Source: Paracoccaceae bacterium
GTDB taxonomy: Bacteria; Pseudomonadota; Alphaproteobacteria; Rhodobacterales; Rhodobacteraceae
Length of the DNA: 64,000 nt
Assembly (NCBI GenBank): GCA_021741245.1
Contig: JAIOYF010000011.1
Coordinates: 62,001 to 126,000 of the forward strand
Reading direction: 5' to 3'
A program made the position numbers and the translations under genes. Below, piece after piece: positions 15,179 through 24,354 of the stretch. Within the stretch, counting starts at the first letter, position 1, and the number at the start of each line of letters is the position of its first letter. Under the pieces are notes generated by a model. It was not told the DNA's origin and made no database searches. It worked only from the letters and a program-made list of their open reading frames with translations.

Positions 15179-17527
15179 TTAGCGTTTGGCTTTTGGTGGC
15201 ACGAAGCGCTTTGATGTATCGCTTGGATTTGCCCGTGGTTTTGCCGGGGCATCTGACTTGCGGGCAAAAGGTTTCTTGCCGTCTGGCGCAGCACCTTTAA
15301 ACCCAGCAGGTTTTCCGAAAGGCTTGCCTTCACGCTTTACATAGGGGCGCGCTTCATCGCCCTTTGGCGCATAGGTGCGCTTTGCATCCCCTTCGGCGCG
15401 GGGGGCTGGGCGTTCGCCTGACGTGCTAGCATGGGATTTGAACCCCGTGGAACGTGCAGGCTTATCCGCGCTGCCGCCATGGCTTTTGAAACCCGTCGAC
15501 TTGAACTTTGCGCCAGCGCCTGCCGGGCCACGATCATCGGGCGACCAGCGGGGTTTGCGGGAATCGCCGTCTGCTGCAGTGTCACGTGGGGCATAGGGCT
15601 TGCTTGGGCCATCTTCGCGCTTGGCGTAGGGTTTGCGTTCCGCGTCCCGTGGCGCATAGGGTTTGCGCTCTGCATCACGCGGGGCATAGGGCTTGGCACC
15701 CTCTTCGCGTTTCACATAGGGCTTGCGATCCGTATCTTCACGCTTGGCATAGGGCTTGGCGCTGTCTTCGCGCTTTGCATAGGTCTTGCGTGGCGCGTCG
15801 GCGTCATCTTCGACCACACGGGGGGGCCTTGGCGCATAGGCCGGCTTTTCGCGGTCCGACGATCCGGGGCGTGGACGCGAGGTTGGGCGTTCCGCGCGCT
15901 CTGGACGGGGGCTGCGCTCGGTCCGCTCGGGGCGGTCAAGGGCAGGCTCGCCTTCGATCCGGGTCATCACAAGGCCGGGTTCAATCTCGGTCTCGGCCTG
16001 AAAGCGGTTGGCAAGGGCCTCTGCGATTTGCACAAAGGTGTTGTCTTGCTTGACGCGGATCGCGCCGATCCCGTCTTTGGAAATCCCACCAATGTCGCAG
16101 ATCTTGGGCAAGATCCACCGGGCTTCGGCGCGGCCCGTATGCCCAACCGACAACGAAAACCAGACAGATGCGCCGAAATCGCCACGCTCCCGCGGAGCGG
16201 CAAGGGCGGATGGCGGGGGCAGGCTGTCAGACAGCACTTCGGGTGCAGAGCGCCCTTCGCGCCACAGGCGGATAAAGGCGGCAGCAACTTGTTGCGCCCC
16301 GAAATCGGCCAGCAGACGGTCTGCCATCGCGGCGTCTTCGCCCACATCTTGCGACAGGCTTGGATGCTCCAGCAAACGCAGATCATCTTTTTCCTGCACT
16401 TGCTCGGCGCTGGGGGCCTTGCCCCACTCGGCAACAAGCTTTGCACCCTGCAACAGACGCTGCGCTTTTTTCATCTCAGCTGGCGGCACGATCAGGGCGG
16501 AGACGCCCTTGTTTCCCGCGCGGCCTGTCCGGCCAGACCGGTGCAGCAGCGTTTCAGAGTTGGATGGCAGATCAGCATGCACAACCAGTTCCAGACCCGG
16601 CAGGTCAAGCCCCCGTGCGGCCACGTCGGTTGCAATACAGACCCGTGCCCGGCCATCACGCAGCGCCTGAAGCGCATGGGTACGTTCGGTCTGGCTTAGC
16701 TCGCCCGACAGGGCCACGACCTGAAAGCCCCGATTGACCATGCGGGCAAACAGATGATTCACATTCGCCCGCGTCTTGCAAAACACGATCGCTGTTTGCG
16801 ATTCGTAAAACCGCAGCAGGTTGAAAATCGCGTGCTCTTTATCGCGCGAGGCGACTGACAGCGCCCGATATTCGATGTCGACGTGCTGGCGCGATTCCCC
16901 CTTGGCGACGATACGCAGGGCGTCACTTTGAAAGCTTCCGGCCAGTTTTTCGATTTCTTTCGGCACGGTGGCCGAGAACATCAGCGTGCGCCGATCCTCT
17001 GGCGCACTGCCAAGGATGAATTCCAGATCTTCGGCAAAGCCAAGATCCAGCATCTCGTCCGCTTCGTCCAGCACAACGGCCCTGACGCCCGAAAGGTCAA
17101 GGCTGCCACGTTCGATATGGTCGCGCAGGCGGCCCGGCGTGCCCACAACGATATGTGCGCCCCGGTCCAGCGCGCGCCGCTCGGTCCGGTAGTCCATACC
17201 GCCAACACACGATGCCATCAGGGCCCCGGCCTCGCCATACAGCCATTCAAGCTCACGGTGGACCTGAAGCGCCAATTCGCGGGTCGGTGCCACAATCAGG
17301 GCAAGGGGTTTGTCTGCAAAAAGCAGCTTGGCATTGCCATCCAGCACTTCGGGCGCAATCGCGATACCAAAGGCGACGGTCTTGCCCGAGCCGGTTTGGG
17401 CAGAAACCAAAAGGTCACGTCCTGCCGCGCCCTCTGCCAAAACTGCCATTTGTACTGCTGTAAGAGCTTGATAGCCCTTAGCTTCCAAAGCCTGCGCCAG
17501 CGGCGCGGCCACGTTCATTTCGCTCAT
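15179..17527 (-). CDS. DEAD-box ATP-dependent RNA helicase with long repetitive basic tail
   Basis: A 782-residue cytoplasmic RNA helicase. All core motifs are present in order: SAQTGSGKT (I), PTREL (Ia), TPGRL (Ib), DEAD (II), SAT (III), ARGLDLP (V) and HRSGRTGRAG (VI), within residues 1-360. A DbpA-like RNA-binding region follows at about 445-530 (IGAIRVKQDNTFVQI). The last 230 residues are low-complexity, rich in Lys, Arg, Pro, Tyr, Ala, with tandem KPYAKRED/KPYAPRD units. Similar tails in DeaD/CsdA helicases bind RNA; these proteins act in ribosome assembly and RNA decay, often in the cold. ATG 17527 is chosen among three consecutive Met codons by its spacing to TTTTGGA. Confidence 0.92.
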   Translation of the reverse strand: MSEMNVAAPLAQALEAKGYQALTAVQMAVLAEGAAGRDLLVSAQTGSGKTVAFGIAIAPEVLDGNAKLLFADKPLALIVAPTRELALQVHRELEWLYGEAGALMASCVGGMDYRTERRALDRGAHIVVGTPGRLRDHIERGSLDLSGVRAVVLDEADEMLDLGFAEDLEFILGSAPEDRRTLMFSATVPKEIEKLAGSFQSDALRIVAKGESRQHVDIEYRALSVASRDKEHAIFNLLRFYESQTAIVFCKTRANVNHLFARMVNRGFQVVALSGELSQTERTHALQALRDGRARVCIATDVAARGLDLPGLELVVHADLPSNSETLLHRSGRTGRAGNKGVSALIVPPAEMKKAQRLLQGAKLVAEWGKAPSAEQVQEKDDLRLLEHPSLSQDVGEDAAMADRLLADFGAQQVAAAFIRLWREGRSAPEVLSDSLPPPSALAAPRERGDFGASVWFSLSVGHTGRAEARWILPKICDIGGISKDGIGAIRVKQDNTFVQIAEALANRFQAETEIEPGLVMTRIEGEPALDRPERTERSPRPERAERPTSRPRPGSSDREKPAYAPRPPRVVEDDADAPRKTYAKREDSAKPYAKREDTDRKPYVKREEGAKPYAPRDAERKPYAPRDAERKPYAKREDGPSKPYAPRDTAADGDSRKPRWSPDDRGPAGAGAKFKSTGFKSHGGSADKPARSTGFKSHASTSGERPAPRAEGDAKRTYAPKGDEARPYVKREGKPFGKPAGFKGAAPDGKKPFARKSDAPAKPRANPSDTSKRFVPPKAKR
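15583..15790 (-). repeat. In-frame tandem repeats coding for KPYAKRED/KPYAPRD units
   Basis: Seven or so imperfect 27-33 base units within the helicase gene, each reading roughly GCATAGGGCTT on the + strand at intervals. They encode repeats such as KPYAKRED, KPYVKREE and RKPYAPRDAE. The variation falls mostly in frame, so this is an expandable protein repeat and not a CRISPR array. Confidence 0.85.
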
Positions 17528-17734
17528 CATCATGTCCAAAAGGGGGGTGCCATTGCACCCGTGAAGCCCATAACGGCACCACATTCCCTTTTGCCGAGCC
17601 TCCCGCCCGCGTCATGGAATCTTTGCGCCGTGCGTTGCGCTTAAACGAAAGTGGGGCTGCTGTATAGAGGGCGACAGGATTCAAGCCAAAAGGATAGTCC
17701 AGACCGAATGGACGCGGTCAGGTGCCCCTCTGCG

Positions 17735-18712
17735 TTATGGGGCGTCGCGCCTTAGCCCATCCATCACCCGCACCAGACCCTCTGATATTCCGGGTTCTGA
17801 CAGGGCATGTCCGGCCATGGGTATCATCCGCAATTCACAATGATCCCAACCATCTGCAAGCCGCCACGCCGAGATGGGCGGGCAGATCATATCGTAGCGG
17901 CCCTGCACGATCGTGGCGGGCAAATGCTCAATGCGATGACGCTCACGCAATATCCAGCCGTCAGCCTCCAGAAACCCGGCATTCATGAAATAGTGATTCT
18001 CCAACCGGGAAAATGCACGCGCATATTCCCCCGGCGACTCACCCATCGGACCCTCGATATGCACCGAGGCAAGGGCGTTTTCCCAATTTGCCCAGACCCG
18101 TGCAAAGCGTGTCTCTTCGATCAGGTTGTCCGAAAACAATCGCCGATGGTAGGCCGCGATCAGATCGCCGCGTTCCGCTTGGGGGATCTGATTGACAAAC
18201 CGCGCCCAGTGATCGGGAAAGAAATACCCCGCACCGCCGCCATAGAACCAATCCAACTCGGCCTTTGTCATCAAGAAGACACCGCGAAGAACAAGATGCA
18301 GGGTGCGCATCGGATGACTGATGGCATAGATCAGGGCAAGCGTGGCACCCCAACTGCCCCCAAACAGGATAAACTTTTCAATTTCAAGGGTTTCGCGGAT
18401 CACTTCGATATCGCGAACCAAATGCCAAGTGGTGTTGTTGGTGACACTTGCATGGGGGCGCGACCGACCGCATCCACGCTGATCAAACAAGATCACGCGA
18501 TAGATCGAGGGGTCGAAATAACGCCGCATTGACGGCGAACATCCGCCCCCGGGCCCGCCATGCAGCACCAAAACCGGGATGCCTTTGGGATTGCCGCATT
18601 GTTCCACATAGATTCGGTGGCCATCGCCCATATCAATCATCCGCTGATCGAACGGGTCGATCGGCGGATAAAGAAACTCAACTGCGCGCTTTTGGCCTGA
18701 TCTCTGATCCAT
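17735..18712 (-). CDS. pip: Proline iminopeptidase
   Basis: A 325-residue alpha/beta-hydrolase that removes N-terminal proline from peptides in the cytoplasm. The oxyanion segment [10 protein letters not shown] (residues 51-60), the nucleophile Ser120 in [10 protein letters not shown], the RYDMICPP acid region and GHALSE with the catalytic His match the S33 prolyl aminopeptidase family, as does the length. ATG 18712 aligns with family N-termini; the frame extends upstream without good start signals. Divergent from ubiG across 61 bases, which must contain both promoters. Confidence 0.92.
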   Translation of the reverse strand: MDQRSGQKRAVEFLYPPIDPFDQRMIDMGDGHRIYVEQCGNPKGIPVLVLHGGPGGGCSPSMRRYFDPSIYRVILFDQRGCGRSRPHASVTNNTTWHLVRDIEVIRETLEIEKFILFGGSWGATLALIYAISHPMRTLHLVLRGVFLMTKAELDWFYGGGAGYFFPDHWARFVNQIPQAERGDLIAAYHRRLFSDNLIEETRFARVWANWENALASVHIEGPMGESPGEYARAFSRLENHYFMNAGFLEADGWILRERHRIEHLPATIVQGRYDMICPPISAWRLADGWDHCELRMIPMAGHALSEPGISEGLVRVMDGLRRDAP

Positions 18713-18773
18713 GAGAGAACTATATAGAGGGAAAGGCCCCGCGTCTAAAGGGCATTCGAAAGGGAAACATCGC

Positions 18774-19514
18774 ATGGATACGCAAACAACCGTTGACCCC
18801 GCAGAGGTGGCGAAATTTGAGGCGATGGCCGCCGAGTGGTGGGACACGAACGGGAAGTTCAAGCCACTCCATATGCTCAACCCTTGCCGACTGGATTACA
18901 TCTCGACGCAGATCGCGGCAGAGTTCGGCCGCGACCTGACAAAACCCCTGCCGTTTGCGGGCCTGCGAATTTTGGATATCGGTTGTGGTGGCGGGCTGTT
19001 GTCCGAACCCATGGCACGGCTTGGGGCAACGGTTGTGGGCGCGGATGCGGCCCCCCGCAACATCCCCGTGGCGCAGGTGCATGCCGAGCAATCGGGGCTG
19101 AAAATCGACTATCGCCACACAACGGCCGAAGACATGGCCGCCGCGGGCGAGGTGTTCGACGTTGTCCTGAACATGGAAGTGGTCGAGCATGTGTCGGACC
19201 CGCTTGCCTATCTGACTGCTTGCCAACAATTGCTTGTGCCGGGCGGGTTGATGATCTGCTCCACCCTGAATCGCAATCCGAAATCCTTTGTGATGGCCAT
19301 TATCGGGGCCGAACACATCATGCGTTGGCTGCCAAAGGGCACGCATGATTGGAAAAAGTTCATCACGCCGGATGAGCTTTTTGATCTCATCCGCCGGGCC
19401 GGTCTTGACCCCGTGGATCGCAAGGGCATGGTGTTCAACCCCATCACATGGGGGTGGAGCCTGTCCTCTCGCGATCTTAGCGTGAATTATGTCACGGCAA
19501 GCGTGAAGCGGTAG
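18774..19514 (+). CDS. ubiG: Ubiquinone biosynthesis O-methyltransferase
   Basis: A 246-residue SAM-dependent enzyme that carries out both O-methylations in ubiquinone synthesis. SAM motif I is [11 protein letters not shown] near residue 65; [11 protein letters not shown] is the post-I/II region. The N-terminal [23 protein letters not shown] is characteristic of UbiG. Start ATG 18774 follows AAAGGGAAAC. Its length matches the family. Confidence 0.95.
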   Translation: MDTQTTVDPAEVAKFEAMAAEWWDTNGKFKPLHMLNPCRLDYISTQIAAEFGRDLTKPLPFAGLRILDIGCGGGLLSEPMARLGATVVGADAAPRNIPVAQVHAEQSGLKIDYRHTTAEDMAAAGEVFDVVLNMEVVEHVSDPLAYLTACQQLLVPGGLMICSTLNRNPKSFVMAIIGAEHIMRWLPKGTHDWKKFITPDELFDLIRRAGLDPVDRKGMVFNPITWGWSLSSRDLSVNYVTASVKR

Positions 19515-19532
19515 GGGCGCGCGGCCCCTTTT
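19514..19532 (+). terminator. Short terminator after ubiG
   Basis: GGGGC (19514-19518) and GCCCC (19524-19528) form a short GC stem followed by TTTT, overlapping the last base of the ubiG stop and lying between convergent genes. Confidence 0.5.
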
Positions 19533-19544
19533 GCGCCTAACGCC

Positions 19545-20435
19545 TCAGATCACCTTATTCTCAAGCGTGCCCATGCCGGTGATCGCAACGGCAACACGGT
19601 CACCGGGGCGCAGAAATTGGGGGGGGTTAAAGCCGATCCCCACACCCGAAGGCGTGCCCGTTGCAATGATATCGCCGGGTTCCAGCGTAATGGCCGCGGA
19701 CAGGGTGGCGATGATCGTGGGGATGTCAAAGATCAGGTCTGCCACGCAGGCCTTTTGCCGGGGTGCGCCATTCACCTCGGTCGTAAGGATAAGGGCGCCA
19801 ACCTCTGGCACCTCATCTGCCGTTACGACAAAGGGACCCATTGGGCAAAATGTATCGGCGGATTTTCCAATGAACCACTGCTTGTGGCGCAGCTGCGTTT
19901 CGCGCGCCGTGATATCGTTCAGAATTGTATATCCCCAGACGTGATCCATGGCGCGCTCTGCCGTTATACCTCGCCCGCCGGGGCCAATGATCACGGCCAG
20001 TTCGCCCTCATAATCCAAAGTGTTGGTAGGATCGAGCCTGCTGTCGATTGCTGTATCCGGCCCGGTCACGGATGTTGTGGCCTTGGTGAAAATGATCGGC
20101 ACATCCGGGATGGCCTGCCCTTGGGATGAGGCATCAAAACCCGAGTTCTGAAACTCTGCCGCATGGTCGCGGTAGTTCTTGCCGACGCAAAAGATGTTGC
20201 GCATCGGGCGGGGAAAGGGGGCAAGAACGCGTGCAGCGGCAAGGTCCATTGCCCGCGCTGTTGGGGCGGCATCAACTGCGCTTTGCAGCCGCGCCAAAGC
20301 CTCCGCCCCGCCAGCAACCAAGTCATTGAGCGAGGTTGGAAGGCCTGATCCAAGCGCCGAAAAGGGCACGATGCCCGCCGTGGTCAGAACGGCTGGGGCG
20401 GGGCCAAGGTCCGTGTGGATGGTCAATAGGCGCAT
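19545..20435 (-). CDS. Fumarylacetoacetate hydrolase (FAH) family protein
   Basis: A 296-residue protein with a short N-terminal domain and a C-terminal FAH fold (about 75-296). Metal ligands of the family are visible in LDYEGELAVIIG and the NDITARETQ segment, and GDIIATGTPSGVG is the conserved end motif. Members hydrolyse or decarboxylate acylpyruvate-type compounds in aromatic-acid breakdown. AGGAGAGAG precedes ATG 20435. Convergent with ubiG. A second family member at 21523 heads the catabolic operon. Confidence 0.9.
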   Translation of the reverse strand: MRLLTIHTDLGPAPAVLTTAGIVPFSALGSGLPTSLNDLVAGGAEALARLQSAVDAAPTARAMDLAAARVLAPFPRPMRNIFCVGKNYRDHAAEFQNSGFDASSQGQAIPDVPIIFTKATTSVTGPDTAIDSRLDPTNTLDYEGELAVIIGPGGRGITAERAMDHVWGYTILNDITARETQLRHKQWFIGKSADTFCPMGPFVVTADEVPEVGALILTTEVNGAPRQKACVADLIFDIPTIIATLSAAITLEPGDIIATGTPSGVGIGFNPPQFLRPGDRVAVAITGMGTLENKVI

Positions 20436-20626
20436 AGGCTTCTCTCTCCTAAGTTAAGCCGGAATCGGGAAATTCTGAACAGGTTTTCCCGCGAAAACTG
20501 GACTGGGCTTGCCATCACGCGCTGCCCAAAAATCGTTTGCATTGCCAAATCGCCTCGCGCTACTGCACGCAGATGGGGCACCACAGACTGCTGGGAGGGC
20601 GGGATGCAGATCGGCCTGAACAGAGG

Positions 20627-21370
20627 ATGACGGGCCTGATGCTGGGTGGCCTTGCAGCCGTCGTCTTGGGCAGCACATTCCTTGCCGGTGTCTTTGGCAT
20701 GGCGGGCGGAGTCATCTTGATGGCGGCGCTTTTGTTCATGATGCCACTGGTTGACGCCATGGTTCTGCACGGGATGACTCAGCTTGTGTCCAACGGCTGG
20801 CGGTCGGTCTTGTGGCACCGCTATATCCTTTGGCCGGTTCTGTTTCGCTATGTTCTGGGCCTGATCGCGGCGGGCTGTGCGTTTTTCTCGTTCATCTTGC
20901 TGCCGGACGAGCGGGTGATTTTCCTGATGCTTGGGATCGTGCCCTTCCTTGGGCTTATGCTGCCGCAGCACCTTGTTCCGCAGGCCAATAAACGATTCGG
21001 CGCTGAGCTTTGCGGGTTCTTGTGCACCGCGCTTCAACTTTTGTCGGGCGTGTCTGGCCCCCTGTTCGACGTGTTCTTTGTGCGGGCAGAGCTTGACCGG
21101 CGCGTTGTCGTCGCGACCAAATCCGCCTGTCAGGTGGTCACGCATCTGGCAAAACTTGTTTATTTCGGTCTGCTTGTCGGGGGCACCACAGAGATTGCCA
21201 CCGACCCCATGGTGATCGGCGTGGCCTTGTTCATGGCATTTGCGGGCACCACCCTGTCGCGTCCCTTTCTTGAACGGCTGTCGGACCGCGCCTTTCGGCG
21301 GATCACGATGTGGATCGTCATGACCATCGGTGCGATCTATCTGGTCCGCGGTGTGGCGGGCTTTCTCTAA
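20627..21370 (+). CDS. TauE/SafE family membrane permease
   Basis: A 247-residue inner-membrane protein with seven to eight hydrophobic segments and the family's glycine-rich opening GGLAAVVLGSTFLAGVFGMAGG near its start. The second half repeats the pattern (LCTALQLLSGVSGPLFDVFF). The family exports or imports sulfite, sulfonates or organic acids. ATG 20627 begins the first membrane segment; the ribosome site (AGAGG) is weak and longer starts are possible. No direct functional link to its neighbours. Confidence 0.85.
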   Translation: MTGLMLGGLAAVVLGSTFLAGVFGMAGGVILMAALLFMMPLVDAMVLHGMTQLVSNGWRSVLWHRYILWPVLFRYVLGLIAAGCAFFSFILLPDERVIFLMLGIVPFLGLMLPQHLVPQANKRFGAELCGFLCTALQLLSGVSGPLFDVFFVRAELDRRVVVATKSACQVVTHLAKLVYFGLLVGGTTEIATDPMVIGVALFMAFAGTTLSRPFLERLSDRAFRRITMWIVMTIGAIYLVRGVAGFL

Positions 21371-21409
21371 CACCCTGAGATCTCCAGCAGTTTTCGGCTT
21401 GCAATGCGG

Positions 21410-21429
21410 GCGCAGCATTCATGCTGCGC
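21410..21429 (+). terminator. Palindromic hairpin after the TauE/SafE gene
   Basis: GCGCAGCAT (21410-21418) and ATGCTGCGC (21421-21429) form a near-perfect 20-base palindrome 40 bases past the stop and about 95 bases before the catabolic operon. Could be a terminator, or an operator for the FadR-type regulator downstream; no T-run follows. Confidence 0.4.
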
Positions 21430-21522
21430 TGCGAAACTTTACGCATATTAACCGACAGAGTTGACTTGAACACCATTTTGTCGACGAAATGATCGCATGA
21501 ACCAGATTACCGAGGGAATATC

Positions 21523-22359
21523 ATGCGCGTTGTCACCTATCGAACGACCGGGGAAGCGCGACTTGGCATTCGCCAAGACGGCGATTTGTGGGAGGCAGGG
21601 TCCTTTCCAGCCACGTCGTCCGATTTCGGGCGTTTGGCGGCGGCCGTGGCAGCGGGCACCGTAAAACCCGGCGCCAAGGTAGAGGAGCCTTGGGTTCCTG
21701 CCCTGCCTTTGGTGTCAGATGCGCGCATCATCTGCCTTGGCCTGAATTATGCCGAACATGCCCGTGAGGGCGGGCGCGAGCCGCCAGACTATCCAGCCTT
21801 CTTTTACCGCGTCGACACGTCGATGGCCCCAAATGGTGCAACCGTGCCGATGCCCGCGGTCAGCCACCAGCTGGACTATGAGGCCGAAGTCTTGGTGGTG
21901 ATCGGCAAGGGGGGCCGCAACATCCCCGAGGATCAGGCCCTCGATCACGTTTTTGGCTACGGTCTGTTCAACGACATTTCTGTCCGCGACTTTCAACGCA
22001 AGGGCGCACAGTGGACCCCCGGCAAGAACTTTGATCACACAGGTATCACCGGCGAAGAAATCGTCACCCCAGAAGATCTGCCGCCGGGGGCCAATGGCCT
22101 TCGCATCCGGGCCATCCTGAACGGCCAGACGATGCAAGATGCCAACACCGATATGATGATTTTTCCGGTCGCCAGATCCATCGCCATCATCAGCGAGTTC
22201 ATGACGCTAAAGCCCGGCGATCTGATTGCAACGGGAACGCCCTCCGGCGTGGGGCATGCGCGCACCCCGCAGGTCTGGATGAAAGAGGGCGATGAAATTG
22301 TCGTTGAAGTCGAAAGGCTTGGCCGCATTTCGGCGCGTATTGGAGGCTTAAATGGATAA
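21523..22359 (+). CDS. Fumarylacetoacetate hydrolase family protein, first gene of the catabolic operon
   Basis: A 278-residue FAH-fold enzyme: LDYEAEVLVVIG and NDISVRDFQRKG supply metal ligands, and GDLIATGTPSGVGHA closes the fold. Close relatives include ureidoglycolate lyase-like, 2-keto-4-pentenoate hydratase-like and acylpyruvase proteins, so the reaction is probably hydrolysis of a C-C bond or hydration of a keto acid. GAGGGAATATC precedes ATG 21523. It overlaps tctB by 8 bases, tying the enzyme to the transporter. Confidence 0.9.
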   Translation: MRVVTYRTTGEARLGIRQDGDLWEAGSFPATSSDFGRLAAAVAAGTVKPGAKVEEPWVPALPLVSDARIICLGLNYAEHAREGGREPPDYPAFFYRVDTSMAPNGATVPMPAVSHQLDYEAEVLVVIGKGGRNIPEDQALDHVFGYGLFNDISVRDFQRKGAQWTPGKNFDHTGITGEEIVTPEDLPPGANGLRIRAILNGQTMQDANTDMMIFPVARSIAIISEFMTLKPGDLIATGTPSGVGHARTPQVWMKEGDEIVVEVERLGRISARIGGLNG

Positions 22360-22843
22360 ACGTCCCGGCGTCATACCCGAGCTTATCATTCCTGTCGGGG
22401 CGGTCTTGTTTGGCATCTATTATTTGTCGACCGTCTGGACGCTGCCGTTTCAGGCCAAGGTGGTCGGGTTGTATGTCACATCCGGCATCGTCTTTTTGTT
22501 CGCCATTTTGTGTTTCCGGTTTGTGCGGGAATTGCGGTCTGGCGAGAAAAGCTGGGGATTGCATGGCTTTTTCTCAGACCCGGTGACCGAGGGACGTCGC
22601 TGGGGGGTCTTGCTGGCCACGATGCTGTTCATTGCACTGATGCCCGTCTTGGGCTTTGCGCTGGCGCTGTTCTTGTTCGTGCTGTCGACAGTGCTGCTTG
22701 TGGGCGGAAAGGCCAAGATCAAAGCGGCTTTTATCGTGGCCACAAGCATCACCATCATCTCTTTCGGCATCTTCATCTTGTTCGTGAAGGTGCGCTTCCC
22801 GCTTTCCATCATCGACGAAACCATCAAGAATTTGGTACTCTGA
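22352..22843 (+). CDS. tctB: Tripartite tricarboxylate transporter, small membrane subunit TctB
   Basis: A 163-residue protein with four hydrophobic segments (about 9-28, 38-58, 84-102, 105-150), the topology and length of the small TctB subunit. It lies between an FAH hydrolase (8-base overlap) and tctA (one base gap). Such transporters use an extracytoplasmic binding protein and ion gradients to take up carboxylates. Confidence 0.85.
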   Translation: MDKRPGVIPELIIPVGAVLFGIYYLSTVWTLPFQAKVVGLYVTSGIVFLFAILCFRFVRELRSGEKSWGLHGFFSDPVTEGRRWGVLLATMLFIALMPVLGFALALFLFVLSTVLLVGGKAKIKAAFIVATSITIISFGIFILFVKVRFPLSIIDETIKNLVL

Positions 22844-22844
22844 C

Positions 22845-24353
22845 ATGGAACAGTTCCAGACCATCGCCGGATTGTTCGTCTATTCATTGCAATATTGGTG
22901 GGTGATGATCCCTGCCGTGATCTTGGGCAATGTCGTGGGGGCCATTCCGGGGTTCAGCGCGGCCAACACCATCATCATCTTGCTGCCCCTGACCCTGTCC
23001 GTGGATGTCGAGGTGGCGCTTATCTTTATGATGGCGCTCTATAGTGCATCACAACTTGGCAACGGCATTCCGGCGATCCTTGTCAACATTCCTGGCACGG
23101 GCGGTGCGGCGGCCACAACGCTTGATGGATATCCGATGGCGCAAAAGGGGCAGGCGCAACGGGCGCTGGTCTATTGCTTTGTCGCATCCATCTTTGGCGG
23201 ATTGATCGGGACGATGTTCGTTCTTTCACTGCTGCCGATCCTGTCGCAGGTCGGCTACTACCTTCATTCGGTCGAGATGGTGGTGATCATCCTATTTGGC
23301 CTGACGCTGATCGCGGTGATCGCGGCCAAGGATCTGGTCAAGGGCCTGCTGGCCGGGTTGCTTGGCCTGTTGATCGGGGCCATCGGCACGGATTTCATCT
23401 ATTCCGAGCCCCGCGCCACCTTTGGCTTGCTGGAGCTTTATGACGGCGTGCCGCTGGTGCCGGCCTTGATCGGGCTATTTGCGGTCTCGGAGATCTTTAC
23501 GCTGATCGAACGTGGCAGGGTCGTGAAAGACGAGTTTCTGGATGTGGCCGTGAGTTCCAAGTTCTCGGACGTCTGGGCCATGGTGAAAGAGTCGATGTCG
23601 CATTGGTTCTTGATGACATGGACGGCAATCATCGGCGTTGTCATCGGCATCATTCCGGGCGCGGGCGCTTCAATCGCGTCCTTTGTCGCCTATCAACAGG
23701 CGCGCACATTCTCAAAAACGCCAGAGCTTTTCGGAACCGGCATTCCCGAAGGGGTGGCGGCCCCGGAATCGGCCAACAATGGCGTCACATCGGGCACCTT
23801 GGTTCCGCTGATGGCCATTGGCGTGCCGGGCGGGTCGACTGCTGCGATCATGATGGTTGTCTTGCAGTATCATGGCGTTACGCTTGGCCCACGCCTGTTC
23901 ATTGATCAGCCAGAGCTTGCCTATGGCATCTTTACCGCCTCGCTGATCACCTATCTGATGATGATCCCGCTGATGTTCCCGATGGCCATGTATATGTCGC
24001 GGGTCACCACCGTGCCGGCCTTTCTTTTGGTGCCGATGATCCTTGCCTTTACCATGCTGGGGGCGTTTGTGCCGCGGGGCTATATGTTCGACATGGGGCT
24101 GGCGGTTGGCTTTGGCCTGTTGGGTTATATTGCCCGCAAGACCGGATATCACGTCACGGCCATCTTGATCGGCGTCATTCTTGGCCCGCTGATGGAACAA
24201 TATCTGATGCGCGCGCTGCGCATCTCGCGGGGGGATGTTGGCATCTTGTTCAGCTCATACATCGGCAACGCACTTTGGGTCTTTTTGATCATCACGCTGC
24301 TGATCCCGTTCCTTCGCGAGCGCATGACGAAATCAAAGATGGAGGCTGGCTGA
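22845..24353 (+). CDS. tctA: Tripartite tricarboxylate transporter, large membrane subunit TctA
   Basis: A 502-residue protein with about twelve hydrophobic segments. Family signatures are GNVVGAIPGFSAANTI near the start, NGIPAILVNIPGTGGAAATTLDGYPMA (about 67-93) and the matching second-half IGIIPGAGASIASFVAY with APESANNGVTSG. Length is as expected. Translation is probably coupled to tctB; the spacing leaves little room for a separate ribosome site. Confidence 0.95.
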   Translation: MEQFQTIAGLFVYSLQYWWVMIPAVILGNVVGAIPGFSAANTIIILLPLTLSVDVEVALIFMMALYSASQLGNGIPAILVNIPGTGGAAATTLDGYPMAQKGQAQRALVYCFVASIFGGLIGTMFVLSLLPILSQVGYYLHSVEMVVIILFGLTLIAVIAAKDLVKGLLAGLLGLLIGAIGTDFIYSEPRATFGLLELYDGVPLVPALIGLFAVSEIFTLIERGRVVKDEFLDVAVSSKFSDVWAMVKESMSHWFLMTWTAIIGVVIGIIPGAGASIASFVAYQQARTFSKTPELFGTGIPEGVAAPESANNGVTSGTLVPLMAIGVPGGSTAAIMMVVLQYHGVTLGPRLFIDQPELAYGIFTASLITYLMMIPLMFPMAMYMSRVTTVPAFLLVPMILAFTMLGAFVPRGYMFDMGLAVGFGLLGYIARKTGYHVTAILIGVILGPLMEQYLMRALRISRGDVGILFSSYIGNALWVFLIITLLIPFLRERMTKSKMEAG

Positions 24354-24354
24354 C

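Noticed and set aside
15425..15440. tRNA-like T-loop wording (GATTTGAACCCC)
   Set aside because: Lies within the helicase coding sequence and no cloverleaf can be drawn around it.
15583..15790. Possible CRISPR-like repeat array
   Set aside because: Units are in frame within a helicase gene, have no unique spacers, and differ in ways that keep the protein pattern.
15431..16699. 422-codon open frame on the plus strand with repeated hydrophobic units
   Set aside because: Antisense of the repetitive helicase tail; the apparent repeats mirror the KPYAKRED units.
20423..21418. 331-codon open frame on the minus strand
   Set aside because: Antisense to the TauE/SafE permease; extremely Gln/His/Arg-rich, typical of an antisense membrane gene.
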